A stretch of DNA of 64,000 nucleotides from Sisyra terminalis. Its lineage: Eukaryota; Arthropoda; Insecta; Neuroptera; Sisyridae. The first letter of the stretch is position 1. Each line of letters starts with the position of its first letter. The stretch is from NCBI GenBank assembly GCA_958496175.1, contig OY292277.1, positions 39,319,050-39,383,049 of the forward strand, in the 5' to 3' direction. Both the position numbers and the translations under genes were made by a program. The notes beneath the pieces were generated by a model, which saw only the letters and a program-made list of their open reading frames with translations, had not been told where the DNA came from and did not search any database. This document shows, one piece after another, positions 23,900 through 35,987 of the stretch.

Positions 23900-26299
23900 G
23901 TATTAGAAAATGACATTAGTTATTACTAGACCATAACTGTTTAAATGAGAAAAATTTAGTTTTGGACATTATCTTTTAAGAAATCACTATACAGAACTAT
24001 TCCTTGACAGGAGTAGTGATTGAATTAATTTTACTTGTAAAAGAGGATATTGTAATCGATCCATAAATGCCTTGATAATTTTCAGTTTGGTTCAATTTTT
24101 AACTTAAATAGGTACACATAAAATATCTTAAGCTCAAATCCAAACTTTATCTGTCGCTGGTTTTCACAGAACGAAATCGGGAGTTCGGGAGAATGGAAAT
24201 TCTTTTTTTTACATACCTTGACCAAACTAAACTAAAGCTATGGAAATTTTCAAGTTTAATTATATTTGGTATAAGAATGCCAGATGATTTGATCGCGTTA
24301 ATGGACTGGGAATCAAGATACTCAAAAATATCCCTTTGAAAATTTGCTACCAAATGTTGAAATTTGATTAAATTATTGGACTCTCTTCTATTTAAGTACG
24401 CATTTAAATCTCTCAGTCTGACGTGATGCCACTATCCAAACTATGGAAAGATTGCAATATAATGCAAGCCAATAAATCAAATTGGTCAAAATGGTGTTTT
24501 TTCCAATTTTATTTTTCACTTTATAAACGTGAACCATTCTCGCAGCTGGTCGGTGATGAATTGATGCCTTCAGAATGTAGGTTTGGAGGATAATACTGCG
24601 GATAACATGAACGACCAGAAGAAAAAATGTTTCCATCTTAAACGAAGTCAGGTTGATCCAGGGACCCTCTTCGCTAACGTTTGTAGGAATCTTTGGGTTT
24701 TTCAGATATGTTACGTGTATCAAAACTTTTAGAATGCTATTTGAACAGAGATGACATGAAGAGAAAATGAAACAGGAATAAAACAGCTACCCTTTGGACT
24801 GAGACGGTGGAAAAGCTCGTAGGTTCGATTTTTGCATCCGCAAAAAACAAGGAAAGAAGCATCATAACTAGAGAAGGATCATACAATGGGTCTTGAGAAA
24901 TTTAGAACTTCCCAAGTGAAAACCATACTCACCATCTTGAATCAATAACGATATAAGGATTAAGAAGAAGATAATAAGTACCCAAGTGGAAAGGTCCTAA
25001 GGTAAACAACCGTGAATCAAATTTAAACGTTTTGATAAAATCTAACTTCATAATTAATGTAAGGACAATTGGAAGGGCCAAAAGTCCAACTATACTTTTT
25101 AACTATAAGAATCATTTTCATAATCAGATTTTGACGCAGATAAACATTTGTCCTCTTAAAACGTTCTTACTAGAATATTAACTATAGTTGATTTTGGATA
25201 ATTCGAAGCTGAAGAGACCACTACTTTGTTAGAAGCTTTATTTGTGAGTACACATTTTATGGAACCACAAAGGACCAAGAAAATAATGAAATCAACCATA
25301 ATTTCCAGTTTAATAAATTCGAACTTGCTAGATGTTACCATACTAACTGACGCTTTATAAATTTATATTTAAAGTTAGCAATAAACTGAGAAGAATTTAT
25401 CCGAAGCGAGCAAAGCTAAGTTATTTAACATTATTTTTGCTGTTTAAATTACCTCAAAATTTACAGTTATTATTTATAATAATATTGGTTAAATTAAAAT
25501 TTACAAACATTTTTTTTAGTGTAAGTCGCCGCTATAAGAATGTGACATAGGTATTATACTTATTTGATATATTTGTTTTAAATATCTATTTTTGAATCAT
25601 TATTTTTGATACGCCAAAAAAAAAGTTTTTTATATGCTTTATTTTGTGTATTACCTTGAAATATGTTTTTCATATAAATAATATGCTATACTAATTTAAA
25701 TAATACTCGTATAAAGAAAACGAAAAAAGCTTGTTTTCCATAAATATTAATTCTATTTTAACAATATTTTGTGTAAATAAAGATTCGTATATTTTATGAT
25801 TGCTCAAAACTCAATTTGTTAAAAATATATGATGAAAGAGTAATTTGTAGTAATAATATTACATTTGCCTAATAATAGCAGATATTATGATTGAAATTTA
25901 AGATGAAATTTAATGATTGTGCTTGTTTGTATTAGGGATTACATGTGTAACGTAATTGTGTATAGAAACCAGACGCCACTTTAGCACCATCTTAGTTCAT
26001 TAGCTCATCAACTTATTATCTCAACAATTTGCAACTTGTTTTTCTAATTATTATTGGCTTATTTTACCACCCCTGGTTCTTCTTATCATCATTTATGACA
26101 TTCATTGGATAGGTGAGGTAGAATAGCGAACACGTTCATTATGAAAGATATATGTGTGTTAATAAAATGGGATAAGCAAAACCAAGGTATGATATTCCGA
26201 AATTTTGAAACACGCAATTATCAGTGTATCAAAAGTGTATTAAAATTAAGTCTTCTTTTTCCAGAAGAAATGGAGTATATTAGAAGATTATAAATTTTA
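23900..26299. other. Non-genic stretch, partly base-balanced
   Basis: No supportable gene. Minus-strand frames at 24147-24353 (68 codons) and 24388-24723 (111 codons, with two hydrophobic segments) lie in a patch at 24140-25350 that is less AT-rich than its surroundings. They may be pieces of a decayed membrane-protein gene or transposon, but I recognise no family and see no splice structure. The remainder is AT-rich. Confidence 0.3.
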
Positions 26300-27474
26300 T
26301 GTTTTTTATATTTACAATTTACACTTCTGATATTCCTACCAATCCAGATACCTCAATTTCAACGTACGATGATGACATAAAGATTCTTGCTACCGATCTT
26401 AATATCAACCAAGCAAAGGCCAAAGTGCAGCAACACCTTGAGCTCATTATACTCGGGTGTCAAAATGACGTATAAAATTAAACACTTCCAAAACTTCTCA
26501 TATAATATTTACATTGAAAAGACTAACATGCTTCTCTGTATTCACAAAATGACGAACTACCAACTACGAAGTTAAATATTTAGGCTTTCATCTTGACAAC
26601 CGAATAGTATGGAACCCTCACTCACGACTTGGAAGAATAGAACTGAACAGACAATATAGCTATTGTGATATATTTTTGAACCTAAATCAACCATTGACAC
26701 CGCCACTAGACTATCTACAAAACGATATCGCAACCCATTTAGACTTCTGGAGCGGGATTGTTGGGCTAAGCTAAGCTCTCAAATATTCTTTGAATACAAT
26801 CATTTCAGTTGAAAGTTCTATGATTCTTAAATACCCCATTTTATGTTAGCAACCAAACCATGCATAGTGATCTCTAAATTTCTTTTGTACCCGAAATAAT
26901 AAAAAAGTTTTCAAAACTTTCAGGGTCATCTATCCCAACACCCGATTCCAATTATTACAATGTTTTCATCATTAACTCATCCTGACAATCCTCCTCGTCG
27001 TCTAAAGCAAAGCTAGCCCAAAGACCTGTTAGATGCATAGTGAATGATCAGCTCTGGGACATACATTTTTACCTTTCATAATAATCAACACTCATTGCTA
27101 ATTGTATATTTTTCTGTACAGATTGCAAAATACATTTTAAATAAAATAAGCCTCCAAAAAGTGTGATGATGCCCCATGGTACCTAACCAATGAGACCTTT
27201 AGAACGGACCTGCGAATTCCAACGGTAACCAGCAAAATTGAGACCCGTGTCACTAAGTACTTTAAAAAGTTGTACCATCATCCAAATCAATTGATGACGT
27301 TAGTCCTGGAGCCTCAACTTGCTAGGCGATTGAAGAGGAAAACCTACCTAATGTTTGAGAGACGCACCAATGGAAGTGTTCTCTGCCATCTGGAATTCCA
27401 CCATCAGATAGGATGAAAGGACGGACCACAGTCCTGGTAGCCAATATGTGTAAAAAAAATAAAATAAAATAAAA
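26300..27474 (+). mobile_element. Jockey-type LINE 3' part (decayed)
   Basis: Bases 26320-26480 read YTSDIPTNPDTSISTYDDDI then KILATDLNINQA, the reverse-transcriptase palm block, with YDDD where Jockey-clade enzymes have YADD. The thumb follows with frame changes (GFHLDNRIVWNPHSRLGRIE, then WSGIVGL). After about 390 unrelated bases (roughly 26775-27165) the C-terminal block resumes: DDAPWYLTNETFRTDLRIPT, then YFKKLYHHPNQL and RRLKRKTYL, ending at a stop near 27413. The 3' end is an AAAATAAAATAAAAT tail at about 27452-27474, typical of non-LTR integration. The upstream endonuclease and gag parts are missing. Confidence 0.85.
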
Positions 27475-29249
27475 TGTTTATGCTATTAAAATTTGGAAAT
27501 GAATTCAAACTATTTGGCTACACTGTAGAAACCATCAAACTGTATATAATTTAGTTATATTTGGTAACAAACACAAAAAGCAATACACCATTTGCAATTA
27601 ATAAAAAACATTTAAGCGACAAATAGAAAACATGTCTTTAATATTTTCACTTATACTTTAAAATCGACAGTAGTTAATCCTTATAAAAAAGCGTTAGTAA
27701 TAAATGAAAATCAGGATACCACGGATGTGATTTCCATCTTTTGGGCGCTGGATTTAGTTCTTCCAGCCTATTTATCCATTCTATTCTGTCATTTCTATTT
27801 ACAATCGTTCGGTTTGTTTTACATTTATACTATATGTTATTGTTTGATTTACTTGGCATTAAAGGCTTAGATTTGGTTGTTTCTGACAAATATATGAATT
27901 TAAATTCGGCGCGTGCAACTACTTGATAAAACCGTACAGAAATATTACACTAACCAAATATAACATCATCAGGATAAAAATAAATATACATTTTATTCTT
28001 TTCTAGTTAACCAGTGGTGGATTTAGGACCGATGCTACACTAGGCCCCATTCAATGTACTATATGTAATGTATTTTCTATATACATTATATTGTACATTG
28101 TATATATTCTATTTCTTCACTACCCTTAGAATTTTTTGACTTCTATGCATAAGAAAAATTTCATGTTATAAAACTAAATTTATTGCATTGTAATTTTAAT
28201 TTCAATAATCTTTTACAAATCTAAAGTTTAAAAAAACTCCTGTTTGAAAATTGTGGATTTTAAATGTAATGATTTTCCCTTTTTCTAAGAACTCAAATTA
28301 TTCAAATAGCATCAAACGAAATATAATTACATGATTCTGTGTGCAATGCTTCATAGTAAAAATCATTATAGAAATTCTTAATGGCACTAGGCAACGTCTT
28401 TTTCTTATAGTAAAAACCAAGCGAATAGAACATAAAGTGTAAAAAGTATGAATTAATGGAGTTATAAATGTTTTTTTAGGAATACTTAAAAGTGCGATAA
28501 AGTCCTTTTGATTTATTTTTTTAATTCGTGTTTTAGAGATATTTTATATGAAATCAGGTCACTAGTCAAAGATTTGTTGGTTTAGGGGTCGGAAATGAGT
28601 TGGCGGTTTTTACCCATTAAAGATTTGATATAAAAAAATTATACATACATAATACAAACGAGCGACGGAATAAAAAACTGGAACGTTTAAAGTTTTCTTA
28701 ATGATTTTCTCGACAAAATAATACAAAACAAATGTACTCAAGGTAAATTCATTAAAAACGCGAATAGATTGATATAAATTAAATGTTCTTATTAAAGTAT
28801 CACACAGTGTCTTACTGGCACCAACTGTCCTACTTGATTTCACTAAATATTTGCATTTGATTTTGAAAGATTTTTTTTTCATTTGATGCTTTTATTTTTG
28901 ATGTATCGTTTGCGTCACTGATTCGTTTTTTGTTGAACATGTGAATTCAATAAAATTAAATTCTTTCATTATTATTTGACGTTAAATTACAAAAAAAGAA
29001 CAAAGAATATGAAAAACTTTATCACTTGTTCAAATCATGGTTTATTTTTATAAAAAAAATAATGTAAGTTCTGACAAGTTTGAACCTTTTTAATCAAACT
29101 TATTGCCAATATAAATTAATACAATTTTAATTACACTTATCAAAATTTGAATATAAACTTTTAAAATCAATCAAATAGTAAAAAAAATATTTCATTTTTA
29201 AAACGGTCTTATAAAGAAATTTGTGTATAATAATTTACGTCTTATGACT
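27475..29249. other. AT-rich non-genic stretch
   Basis: No supportable gene. At about 28012-28050 the string AGTGGTGGATTTAGGAC followed by CACTAGGCCCC resembles the edge of a DNA-transposon MITE, but no matching second end was seen. The 90-codon minus-strand frame at 28610-28882 has no motif. Confidence 0.4.
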
Positions 29250-29259
29250 CAATTTCTTT

Positions 29260-29580
29260 AGAGTATCGCATTTCAACAGTCTGAAGCTGTCATCATCAGG
29301 TAATGCTTTATTGTGTCAATTAAACAACAAATTTCATATAAGGTGTTTGATGTAAATAATTTGTTGTTAGTGAAATTGATTGGATCAAGTTTCTGGACAT
29401 TATATATTTCATTTTGTTCAAAAGTGTTCATATGTGACCATTGTTGGCAAATTTGTAGAGATTGAATGTTGGTTTCAAAATTTATGCACTAATGATTTTC
29501 GTCGATTAGGTATTTTGTAAAATTTGAATGAAATTTTAGGTATTTTGTAAACCAGAATTTCTCGGTGTACGCTTTTTATA
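29260..29580 (-). mobile_element. Penelope-like element 3' end: endonuclease tail plus hairpin
   Basis: On the minus strand one frame from about 29575 down to 29264, with a single internal TAG, reads KAYTEKFWFTKYLKFHSNFT, then FTKYLIDENH, INFETNIQSLQICQQWSHMN, TFEQNEIYNVQKLDPINF and NKLFTSNTLYE. The order HLI-x-x-NH, FE-x-NI-x-x-L-x-I, MN-x-x-E-x-x-EIY and a closing N-x-x-L block is that of the GIY-YIG endonuclease C-terminus of Penelope-like elements. The frame is followed within about 60 bases by CTGATGATGACAG...CTGTTGAAA, a hairpin with hammerhead-like CTGATGA and GAAA ends (about 29266-29318 region). Upstream reverse transcriptase was not identified. The family call is by pattern from memory. 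Confidence 0.55.
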
Positions 29581-30884
29581 TCTGATTCCAAAATATTTAC
29601 CATTTTGGCTAATGAAAATTTTTAAACTGAATCATATATAATTTTATATATCTCGGTTTTATTTTCCATTGTAGTTTGCTTGTTTTACAATAGTTTGAGA
29701 ATTTTCATGATAATGGTTTTTGCCGACAATGTGATGTTTATATAATTCTTTGTAGAAAATTGGCAATTCTAGTAACAAATATACTGTGAAAACTTGATTT
29801 ATATACTTCTTCTTTTCTTGTGGTAGTATTGAAAGGTTTGATTTTTCGCTATATTTCGATATTATTTTATCTACGAGTGAGCTGTTGTATTCTTTGGTTA
29901 CAGTTAAATGTTAATCATACTGAATTTTTCTTCACGTGCTTTGGTTTTAAGAGGGAACTTAAAAGCTTAAAAATAATCCATTCATTCATAACAAATTTAA
30001 CTTGAATATATTTTTAAATTTGAATTATTCGTACATTTTTTTGGCCTAAAATTTTTTGTTCTATTCTATCATTTTGCAATGCCTTAAAAATTGTCACGGC
30101 GACACTGTACACAACTAACTATGATATACTACAATGTATTAAGATAAGGATTTAATAAATTTGTTGTTATTTTTTTTTAGTTTAACCAAAAAAAAAAAAT
30201 TCAAGTAAAACAAATGTTTTTGTTCATTTGAAATTATTTGTCAAAATGAATATACCTATATGTGTATATATATATTTAATTGCAAAATTATAATTTATAT
30301 TTAATGGTACCGTAAAATATTTATAGCTAAAATATTTTTTTATCTATAATTGCAGCTCTTAATCAGTAATGAAGCATGCATTAACGTGACAGAATATTTT
30401 GTCAGTTTTAAATGTACTCTAAAAATTGATGTAGTATGAAATATTTTCCATAAATTCCCAATAGTCATATATTGTATCTTCTATCTGCATTTAACCAATT
30501 CTATATAATTTAAATATACAAAGTATTCACAGTTTGAATAAAGCATTGTGTTAATGCTAAATTTTTTATTTTTTTACTTTATTTATTTCATAATTTAAAT
30601 TTAATCACTTCAATTTAATTATTTCTTTATTTATTCTAGATTTCTTAAATTTTTTTCAACCTAGTGTAATATTAGAATTTTCCCTTTTATATTATGAACT
30701 TTGTTTGTATTTTATTTTTTTAATTATTAAAAATAGATTGGCTTGATAAATATTTTTTTTTTAAATCATGTTTGTTAAAAATATATAAATGAATCCAAAA
30801 AAAGAAAAATTAATAATTTTTATGCTTTTCAATTACAGATATATTAAAGGTAGATTTGGGTTGCTTATAAGTAAATTTATGGTC
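29581..30884. other. AT-rich non-genic stretch
   Basis: No supportable gene. The first several hundred bases may be the further upstream, heavily decayed part of the minus-strand Penelope-like element, but I could not follow the protein. Confidence 0.4.
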
Positions 30885-31065
30885 GATATTTCTCCTCAGG
30901 AGAGACAGTGGAAAGAGTGGAGGATTTCAAATACCTTGGATATCTTATCAACCAGAAGTAGGGTATGGAGCAAGAAATATACAGCCAAATTGAGCAAGCC
31001 AGAGGAATCTTCACGAAGATGAGAAAAATCATTGTGAATCTAACTTGATCCCTGGAATTGTAATA
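30885..31065 (+). mobile_element. LINE reverse-transcriptase thumb fragment
   Basis: One frame reads GETVERVEDFKYLGYLINQK, a stop, then GMEQEIYSQIEQARGIFTKM and RKIIVNLT. The blocks VxxFKYLGxxI, EI-x-x-RIE-x-AR and FxKM are typical of the region just after the reverse-transcriptase palm in many insect non-LTR elements (the type often annotated as endonuclease-reverse transcriptase). Two stops interrupt it. Nothing of the endonuclease or palm is recognisable. Clade is left open. Confidence 0.7.
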
Positions 31066-31132
31066 ACTAAAACATTTTAATTGTATTCTATCACATAAAA
31101 ATGAATTTTCGGTACATTTTATGTTAGTTGTT

Positions 31133-31290
31133 AAACCAGTCTTTCCCAAAATGTGCGCCGCGGCCCCCTTGAGTGCCACGTCTCATCAAATAAAGCCCGT
31201 TTATTTTCCTACTATTTTCTGATTTTCTAATGTGCCGTTGGTTTTTGACAAGTATTTTACGTTCATGTATGTCAGGAGTCAAGAAATTCC
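31133..31290 (+). repeat. hAT-like MITE left end
   Basis: CCAGTCTTTCCCAAAATGTG followed by CGCCGCGGCCCCCTTGAG resembles the CAGTGTTTCCCAA... terminus and GC-rich subterminal block of hAT-type MITEs, and stands out in GC from its flanks. A matching right end was not found, so length and target duplication are unknown. Confidence 0.35.
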
Positions 31291-31385
31291 GACTCTTTGG
31301 TCCTAATCCAATGGCTTCTCAAATGTCATAATCTAAAATTGAACTATTAAAAAAATGATTTAAATTTCTGATCCTCGCTGATAAA

Positions 31386-31514
31386 TGATTGATAAAATAT
31401 TCAGAGGACTAGGATCAAAATTTAAATCGGATCAGGAATAAAATTTAAATCAGGAATAGGATCACAATTTAACCGATTATTTTTGATCCTAGTACTCTGA
31501 ATATTTTATTAATC
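31386..31514. repeat. Short inverted repeat (MITE-like)
   Basis: Arms of about 35-45 bases: left TGATTGATAAAATATTCAGA...CTAGGATCAAAA (31386-31420) and right TTTTGATCCTAG...CTGAATATTTTATTAATC (31480-31514). The interior contains a direct repeat of ATCAGGAATA-type units. No coding capacity. Confidence 0.65.
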
Positions 31515-31565
31515 TATGATACAAAATCTTATAAAAATATCTTTAAAATTTGGCTCCTTTAACAA

Positions 31566-31780
31566 TAAAGGTTCCCAACCTTTGATGTTGACTATTATGG
31601 AGTGAATAACTTAGCAAGAGCGCTTTACGGGAATTCTTAGAGTCCAAGCGTGGTGTCCTCGCTATAATTGCAAGTCGAATGTACTTGGTACTTAAGTTTG
31701 CCCTGAGATTTGGTATGGGGTGCCGTGGAAGAATTCAAATACATTATGGGTGCCGGAAACTTTTCGGGAAACCCTGTGTT
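31566..31780 (+). repeat. hAT-like MITE, repeat family E copy 2
   Basis: Begins AAAGGTTCCCAACCTTTGATG and ends GGTGCCGGAAACTTTTCGGG then AAACCCTG, a pair of ends resembling hAT termini. Bases 31570-31680 match the reverse complement of 9440-9560. A convincing 8-base target duplication was not seen. Confidence 0.45.
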
Positions 31781-34540
31781 GACCTATAAAGTCATACACC
31801 GCACAAACTTTAAAATTTAGAAATCATAGCATTTGTTCAAAAATTTTAAAGATTAGGTGTAGGTATCCACACATGTACTCATATGTGATATTCTCTTATA
31901 AGAGTGAAGTTGTTTTTCTTTCAACACAATCATCCGGTTTTGAAGAAAAAAATCATTAACAAGGGAAAATAAGGGCTTATAAATACTTGTTAACGGGAGT
32001 ACTATTAGCGTACACTCAATTAAGAAAATAGTTTTCAATTTGTTTTGAGAAAAACATTTAATATCAAACCTCTTTATTAATAGAGCAAGGAATGTTTTAA
32101 GAATAATATGTGTGTTGGATTTTTTAATTTTCCTAAACGATTTCAGTAAATTTGAAATAATTTTCCTCAGTGCACGTTAGTATCAAATTTCATATAAAGT
32201 AGACAGTTTTCATAGGTAAATGAAAGTTTGTAAAAAAGCCGCAAAAAAAAAGCTCATACAAAGAACTGAACGATAAGTCCACAGTTGTCGGTTTCGTATC
32301 TTTTAACTCTGTCATTGAGACAAAGCTTTTGAAGCCGCCTTTCGTCCACGTTGATTAATTAAAAAAAGCTCCGGAAACCGTCATCAAACTCTTTTCAAAC
32401 GTTAAAATAACGATAAAAATTTTTAATTTTTCCCCATCAAGTCCCTCTTCTCTCGCAGCCATCATTCTCATTGAAATTAATCACTTCAAACATAAAACCG
32501 CATTAAACACAACGCATAATAGTACTTGAAGTCTATTTACTTTTATTTCCATTAAATGAAGAGAATGCCGTAGGTTTTTCCTTTAATCCGTTTCTTTGAA
32601 ACTTCATTTACAAATATTTTATGTAAATTTTCATTAAATGCCAAATAAAACAGAAAAAAACCGTTCAAATGAATAAACTTTATGTACCGACCTATAATGC
32701 AAATTGGTTCAAGTGAAAACATTAATGTTTTGGTGTCACATTGCACTTTTAAAAGGAAAAAAGAAACAAATTGCAAGGCATTATATTATAAAAAATAAAA
32801 AATTTAAAGTTGGTGTTAAAAACAAATAAAAAATAAATAAAAGATGTCTGCTTTTAATAGCCAGCACCTTCGGTTTCGAATATTAATAAATTCATTTGGA
32901 AAAAATTACCGAAATTTGGAAACTTCTTTGTTTTACATAATCATGGCTTAGTGTTTTCAAGCAATGTGAATTTAGTTCAAAGCTTTTGAAAGATATTTTG
33001 TGATGAAAACGCAACAAAGGCAGTTTTTCATTTGCCGTTTTTTTATATAAAAAATATTGGCTTTGCCTGAAATTGCTTTTCATACTTCTTATAAATATCA
33101 ACCTAATTTATTTGAGACAATTGTATTTAGTTCTTACTTCTTTTTCTAGTTTGAGAAAATATCAATTTCCCAGTGGCAATATTTAGATAAATTTATTACC
33201 ATATGAAAATCCGCAAGAAGCGTAGAAAATTCAGCGTGTCGATGTAAAAATGTAATTTCTTTGTTTCTTGACATAAATCACTGATACGAATATTAAATTA
33301 CTTCTAATTTATTTCGGAAAGGATGAGAACAAGAAAATATTTGTATTTATTTTTAATTATCATACTTCTGCAATAATTATTTTTAACATAAATGAATTAT
33401 ACAAATTTATTTTTCATGGTTATTAAATATTTTCAAAGATAAAAAACCTGTTTATTTCTAAAAATATTTCAGTTAACTATAAAAAATAATCGATGAAGTG
33501 TAATTCAACAGTTATCTATACCGCAAACAAAGTGTTATAAGTCAAAATAGCAAAATTTAGAATAATTATTCCGATGGTATAAGCTAAAAGTTTATGTTCT
33601 ATTAACATAAATTTAAAACCGCACCTATTCCTTTGTACCTATCTTGCCTAAAAACTTTTGAAAAATTAATGTTTTTGTATGCTCAATTGATTGAAGTTCA
33701 AGGAAAAATTCAGGCACTTTGTGACAATAAATTACATATAACAAATTAATTAAAATAAGTTACAGTGTGATTAAGAGATATCCACAAAGTATGAGTTAAA
33801 ACGTCCAAGTAAAATATATAGGATTGCGTGTTATCGTTGTATGCGCCTCTTATGGGAATCCAGCAAATTAAAATATTAATAATAATAGATTTTTGAAGTT
33901 GAATTTTCGTAAAATAGTAAAAAAATAAAAAAAAACATTATACTTTAGAACGATTAGTTAGAATGATAAATAGAGAGCATATGTCATATTTGAAATGAAT
34001 CCATAAAAGTTCTGCTGTTTCAAAGTTTTTAAGACTGTTATACTTTTTATTTAAAAAGTGGATTTTGTTACTGAAAATATCTAATCTTAGTTACTTTTTA
34101 TGATTTTTACATCAAAAATCAGTACGTATTATTTATTAACATACTTTGATTACTATTGAATTATATTTTTAATTCGTATAAAGAATATAATACGTTTCGC
34201 TTACCATAAAATGACATAAAGAAATTCGGAGAGAAAGGAACATACCTGAAATAAGAAAGAAAATTAGATTATTGTGGCAATAAAGGGACCATTTTCCCTT
34301 AAACCAATTTGAGGAAACATTGATTCGTTTACCTAAATTAGATTTGATCAGAATTCAGGCTTTCTAAATTGATCCATTCAAAAGATTTGATTATAGTAAT
34401 GTTTTAACAGATTTGCAAAATCAAGAAATTAAATCATTATCATAGATTAATAAAAATTTGTTTTATGAGGAAAAGAGAAAAATATTTTTTATATTTTTTT
34501 TTCGTTTTATATTGGACTAAAGACTGGTATTTTCACACAT
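31781..34540. other. AT-rich non-genic stretch
   Basis: No supportable gene. Bases 32270-32400 are more base-balanced without a recognisable feature. Small frames at 32552-33101 have no motif. Confidence 0.45.
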
Positions 34541-34653
34541 GGATAAATAGACTATCTTAAGAAACCTATTAAACACATAAAAATTTATGTTTGATAAGTT
34601 CCTCACATTTATCTTCGACATATCACTATTTTTAAGTGAAAATACACATTAAA
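34541..34653 (+). repeat. Repeat family D, partial copy
   Basis: Matches 49161-49284: GATAAATAGACTATCTTAAG corresponds to GATAGACCATATCTTTAG there, followed by a shared course of ATTTATGTTTGATAAG-like sequence and an end in AAAATACACAT. No coding capacity; probably a nonautonomous DNA element end. Confidence 0.5.
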
Positions 34654-35240
34654 ATTGAATGGAGTTGAAATACCTCAGTACAAACAAGCAAAATACCTGG
34701 GAATGTACTTAAATAGACGGATGACCTGAGCATATCACATTACAGAAGAATAAAAGCAGTTGAACCAAAAATTTGGAAAACTATACTGGCTGATTAGGCA
34801 TAAGTCCCAACTATCTATTGGAAACAAAATAGCGATATATAAATCAGTATTAAAACCAATCTGGACGTATGGACTGGAACTTTGGGGTACAGCATCTCAC
34901 TCCAATATAGAAATCATTCAGCGATTTCAATCCAAAACTCTAAGAAAAATAATAGGCGTACCATGGTATATCAACAACGACCGTATACACGAAGATCTTC
35001 AAATTGATAAAGTTAAGAATGTTATTTCAAAGCGTGTTAGAGTTACCAAATGAGACTGGACAACCTGGACAACCATCCTAACTAGCTAGCCCTCAATTTG
35101 CTCGACAATAGCACCGAGAATAGAAGACTAATAAGACCCTCAATTTTGGAACTAACGGACCGATTCAAATAAAAACTAATTAATAAAAAATGAATCAAAT
35201 TAAATAATTTAATCAATTAAAAGTGGATAAAACTAATTCT
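34654..35240 (+). mobile_element. Jockey-type LINE 3' part, second copy (decayed)
   Basis: The frame reads NGVEIPQYKQAKYLGMYLNR, a stop, AYHITEE, a stop, then 97 open codons with KLYWLIRHKSQLSIGNKIAI, YKSVLKPIWTYGLELWGTAS, IIQRFQSKTLRKIIGVPWYI and a C-terminal IHEDLQIDKVK. This is the thumb and C-terminal region of a Jockey-clade reverse transcriptase. After a one-base shift the tail continues as RLDNLDNHPN, a stop, and LALNLLDNSTENRRLIRPSI to a TAA near 35170. An A/T-rich 3' end follows. It begins directly after a family D repeat. Dead: three stops and a frameshift. Confidence 0.9.
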
Positions 35241-35756
35241 AGTGAATAAGAACAACTAATTAATAAATAAATATTGAGTTGTGTTGGTGGACACAACCTA
35301 TTCAAAAGCAGGACAAAACGACAAATTGCAATTATTGCCAAGAGGCAGATTGTGCAAATTATGTGGAAATAAAAAAAATACCCAGTTTTATTTATTTGAA
35401 GTATAATATTTTCTTTGAAAGATAAATGTTTTATCTACAAACACATAGAAAGAAGCTGGCAGGAAGTAACTCCACATAGCACAAATCGAGAAGGATGGAG
35501 AGAAGTGGAAGCATCCTTTATTCGGCAGTAGAGCTCAGGAGTCCAGAAGGAGAAGTAATTTTCGCAAAAATTTTTACACGATTAAATTTAAATAACTTTT
35601 AATGGAATCGACTTCATGTTATCAATCTTCATTGAATTACATAATGATAATATACAGATGTACAACAAACTGGATACAAAAATGTAAAGTTGAGATTCTT
35701 CTCGCTTTATTTCGGAAACGAGACAAGATTACCATAAGTGAGTCCAGGATCACATA
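35241..35756. other. Non-genic stretch between LINE and MITE
   Basis: Partly base-balanced (35440-35540) but with no recognisable protein or element end. Confidence 0.4.
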
Positions 35757-35987
35757 TTGGGGTTCTTAACCTAGGTTCGATCGAACTCCAAGGGCTTGGT
35801 GAGTGAGTCTCGCGGGTTTGACGAAGGTCAAGACATATTATTTTGTGCACCTAAGTACACATTTTGCCTATGTATTTAATTTGGAAAAATGATTTTTTTC
35901 AATTAAAAAAGAGTTTGGAGAATGAGAATACAAAACTAGGGAGGTGGGGGTTGAGGTAGTCACTGCCTCCAAGGTTAAGAACAACTG
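35757..35987 (+). mobile_element. hAT-like MITE with near-matching 8-base target duplication
   Basis: Left end GGGGTTCTTAACCTAGGTTC with TCGATCGAACTCC, right end CCAAGGTTAAGAACAACTG. The ends are inverted over GGTTCTTAACC / GGTTAAGAAC, with the right end closing in CTG as hAT elements do. The flanks ATCACATA (35749-35756) and ATCTTATA (35988-35995) agree at six of eight bases, as expected for an aged hAT target duplication. The subterminal blocks TTCGATCGAAC and GGTCAAGACA look familiar from animal hAT MITEs. No coding capacity. Confidence 0.65.
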
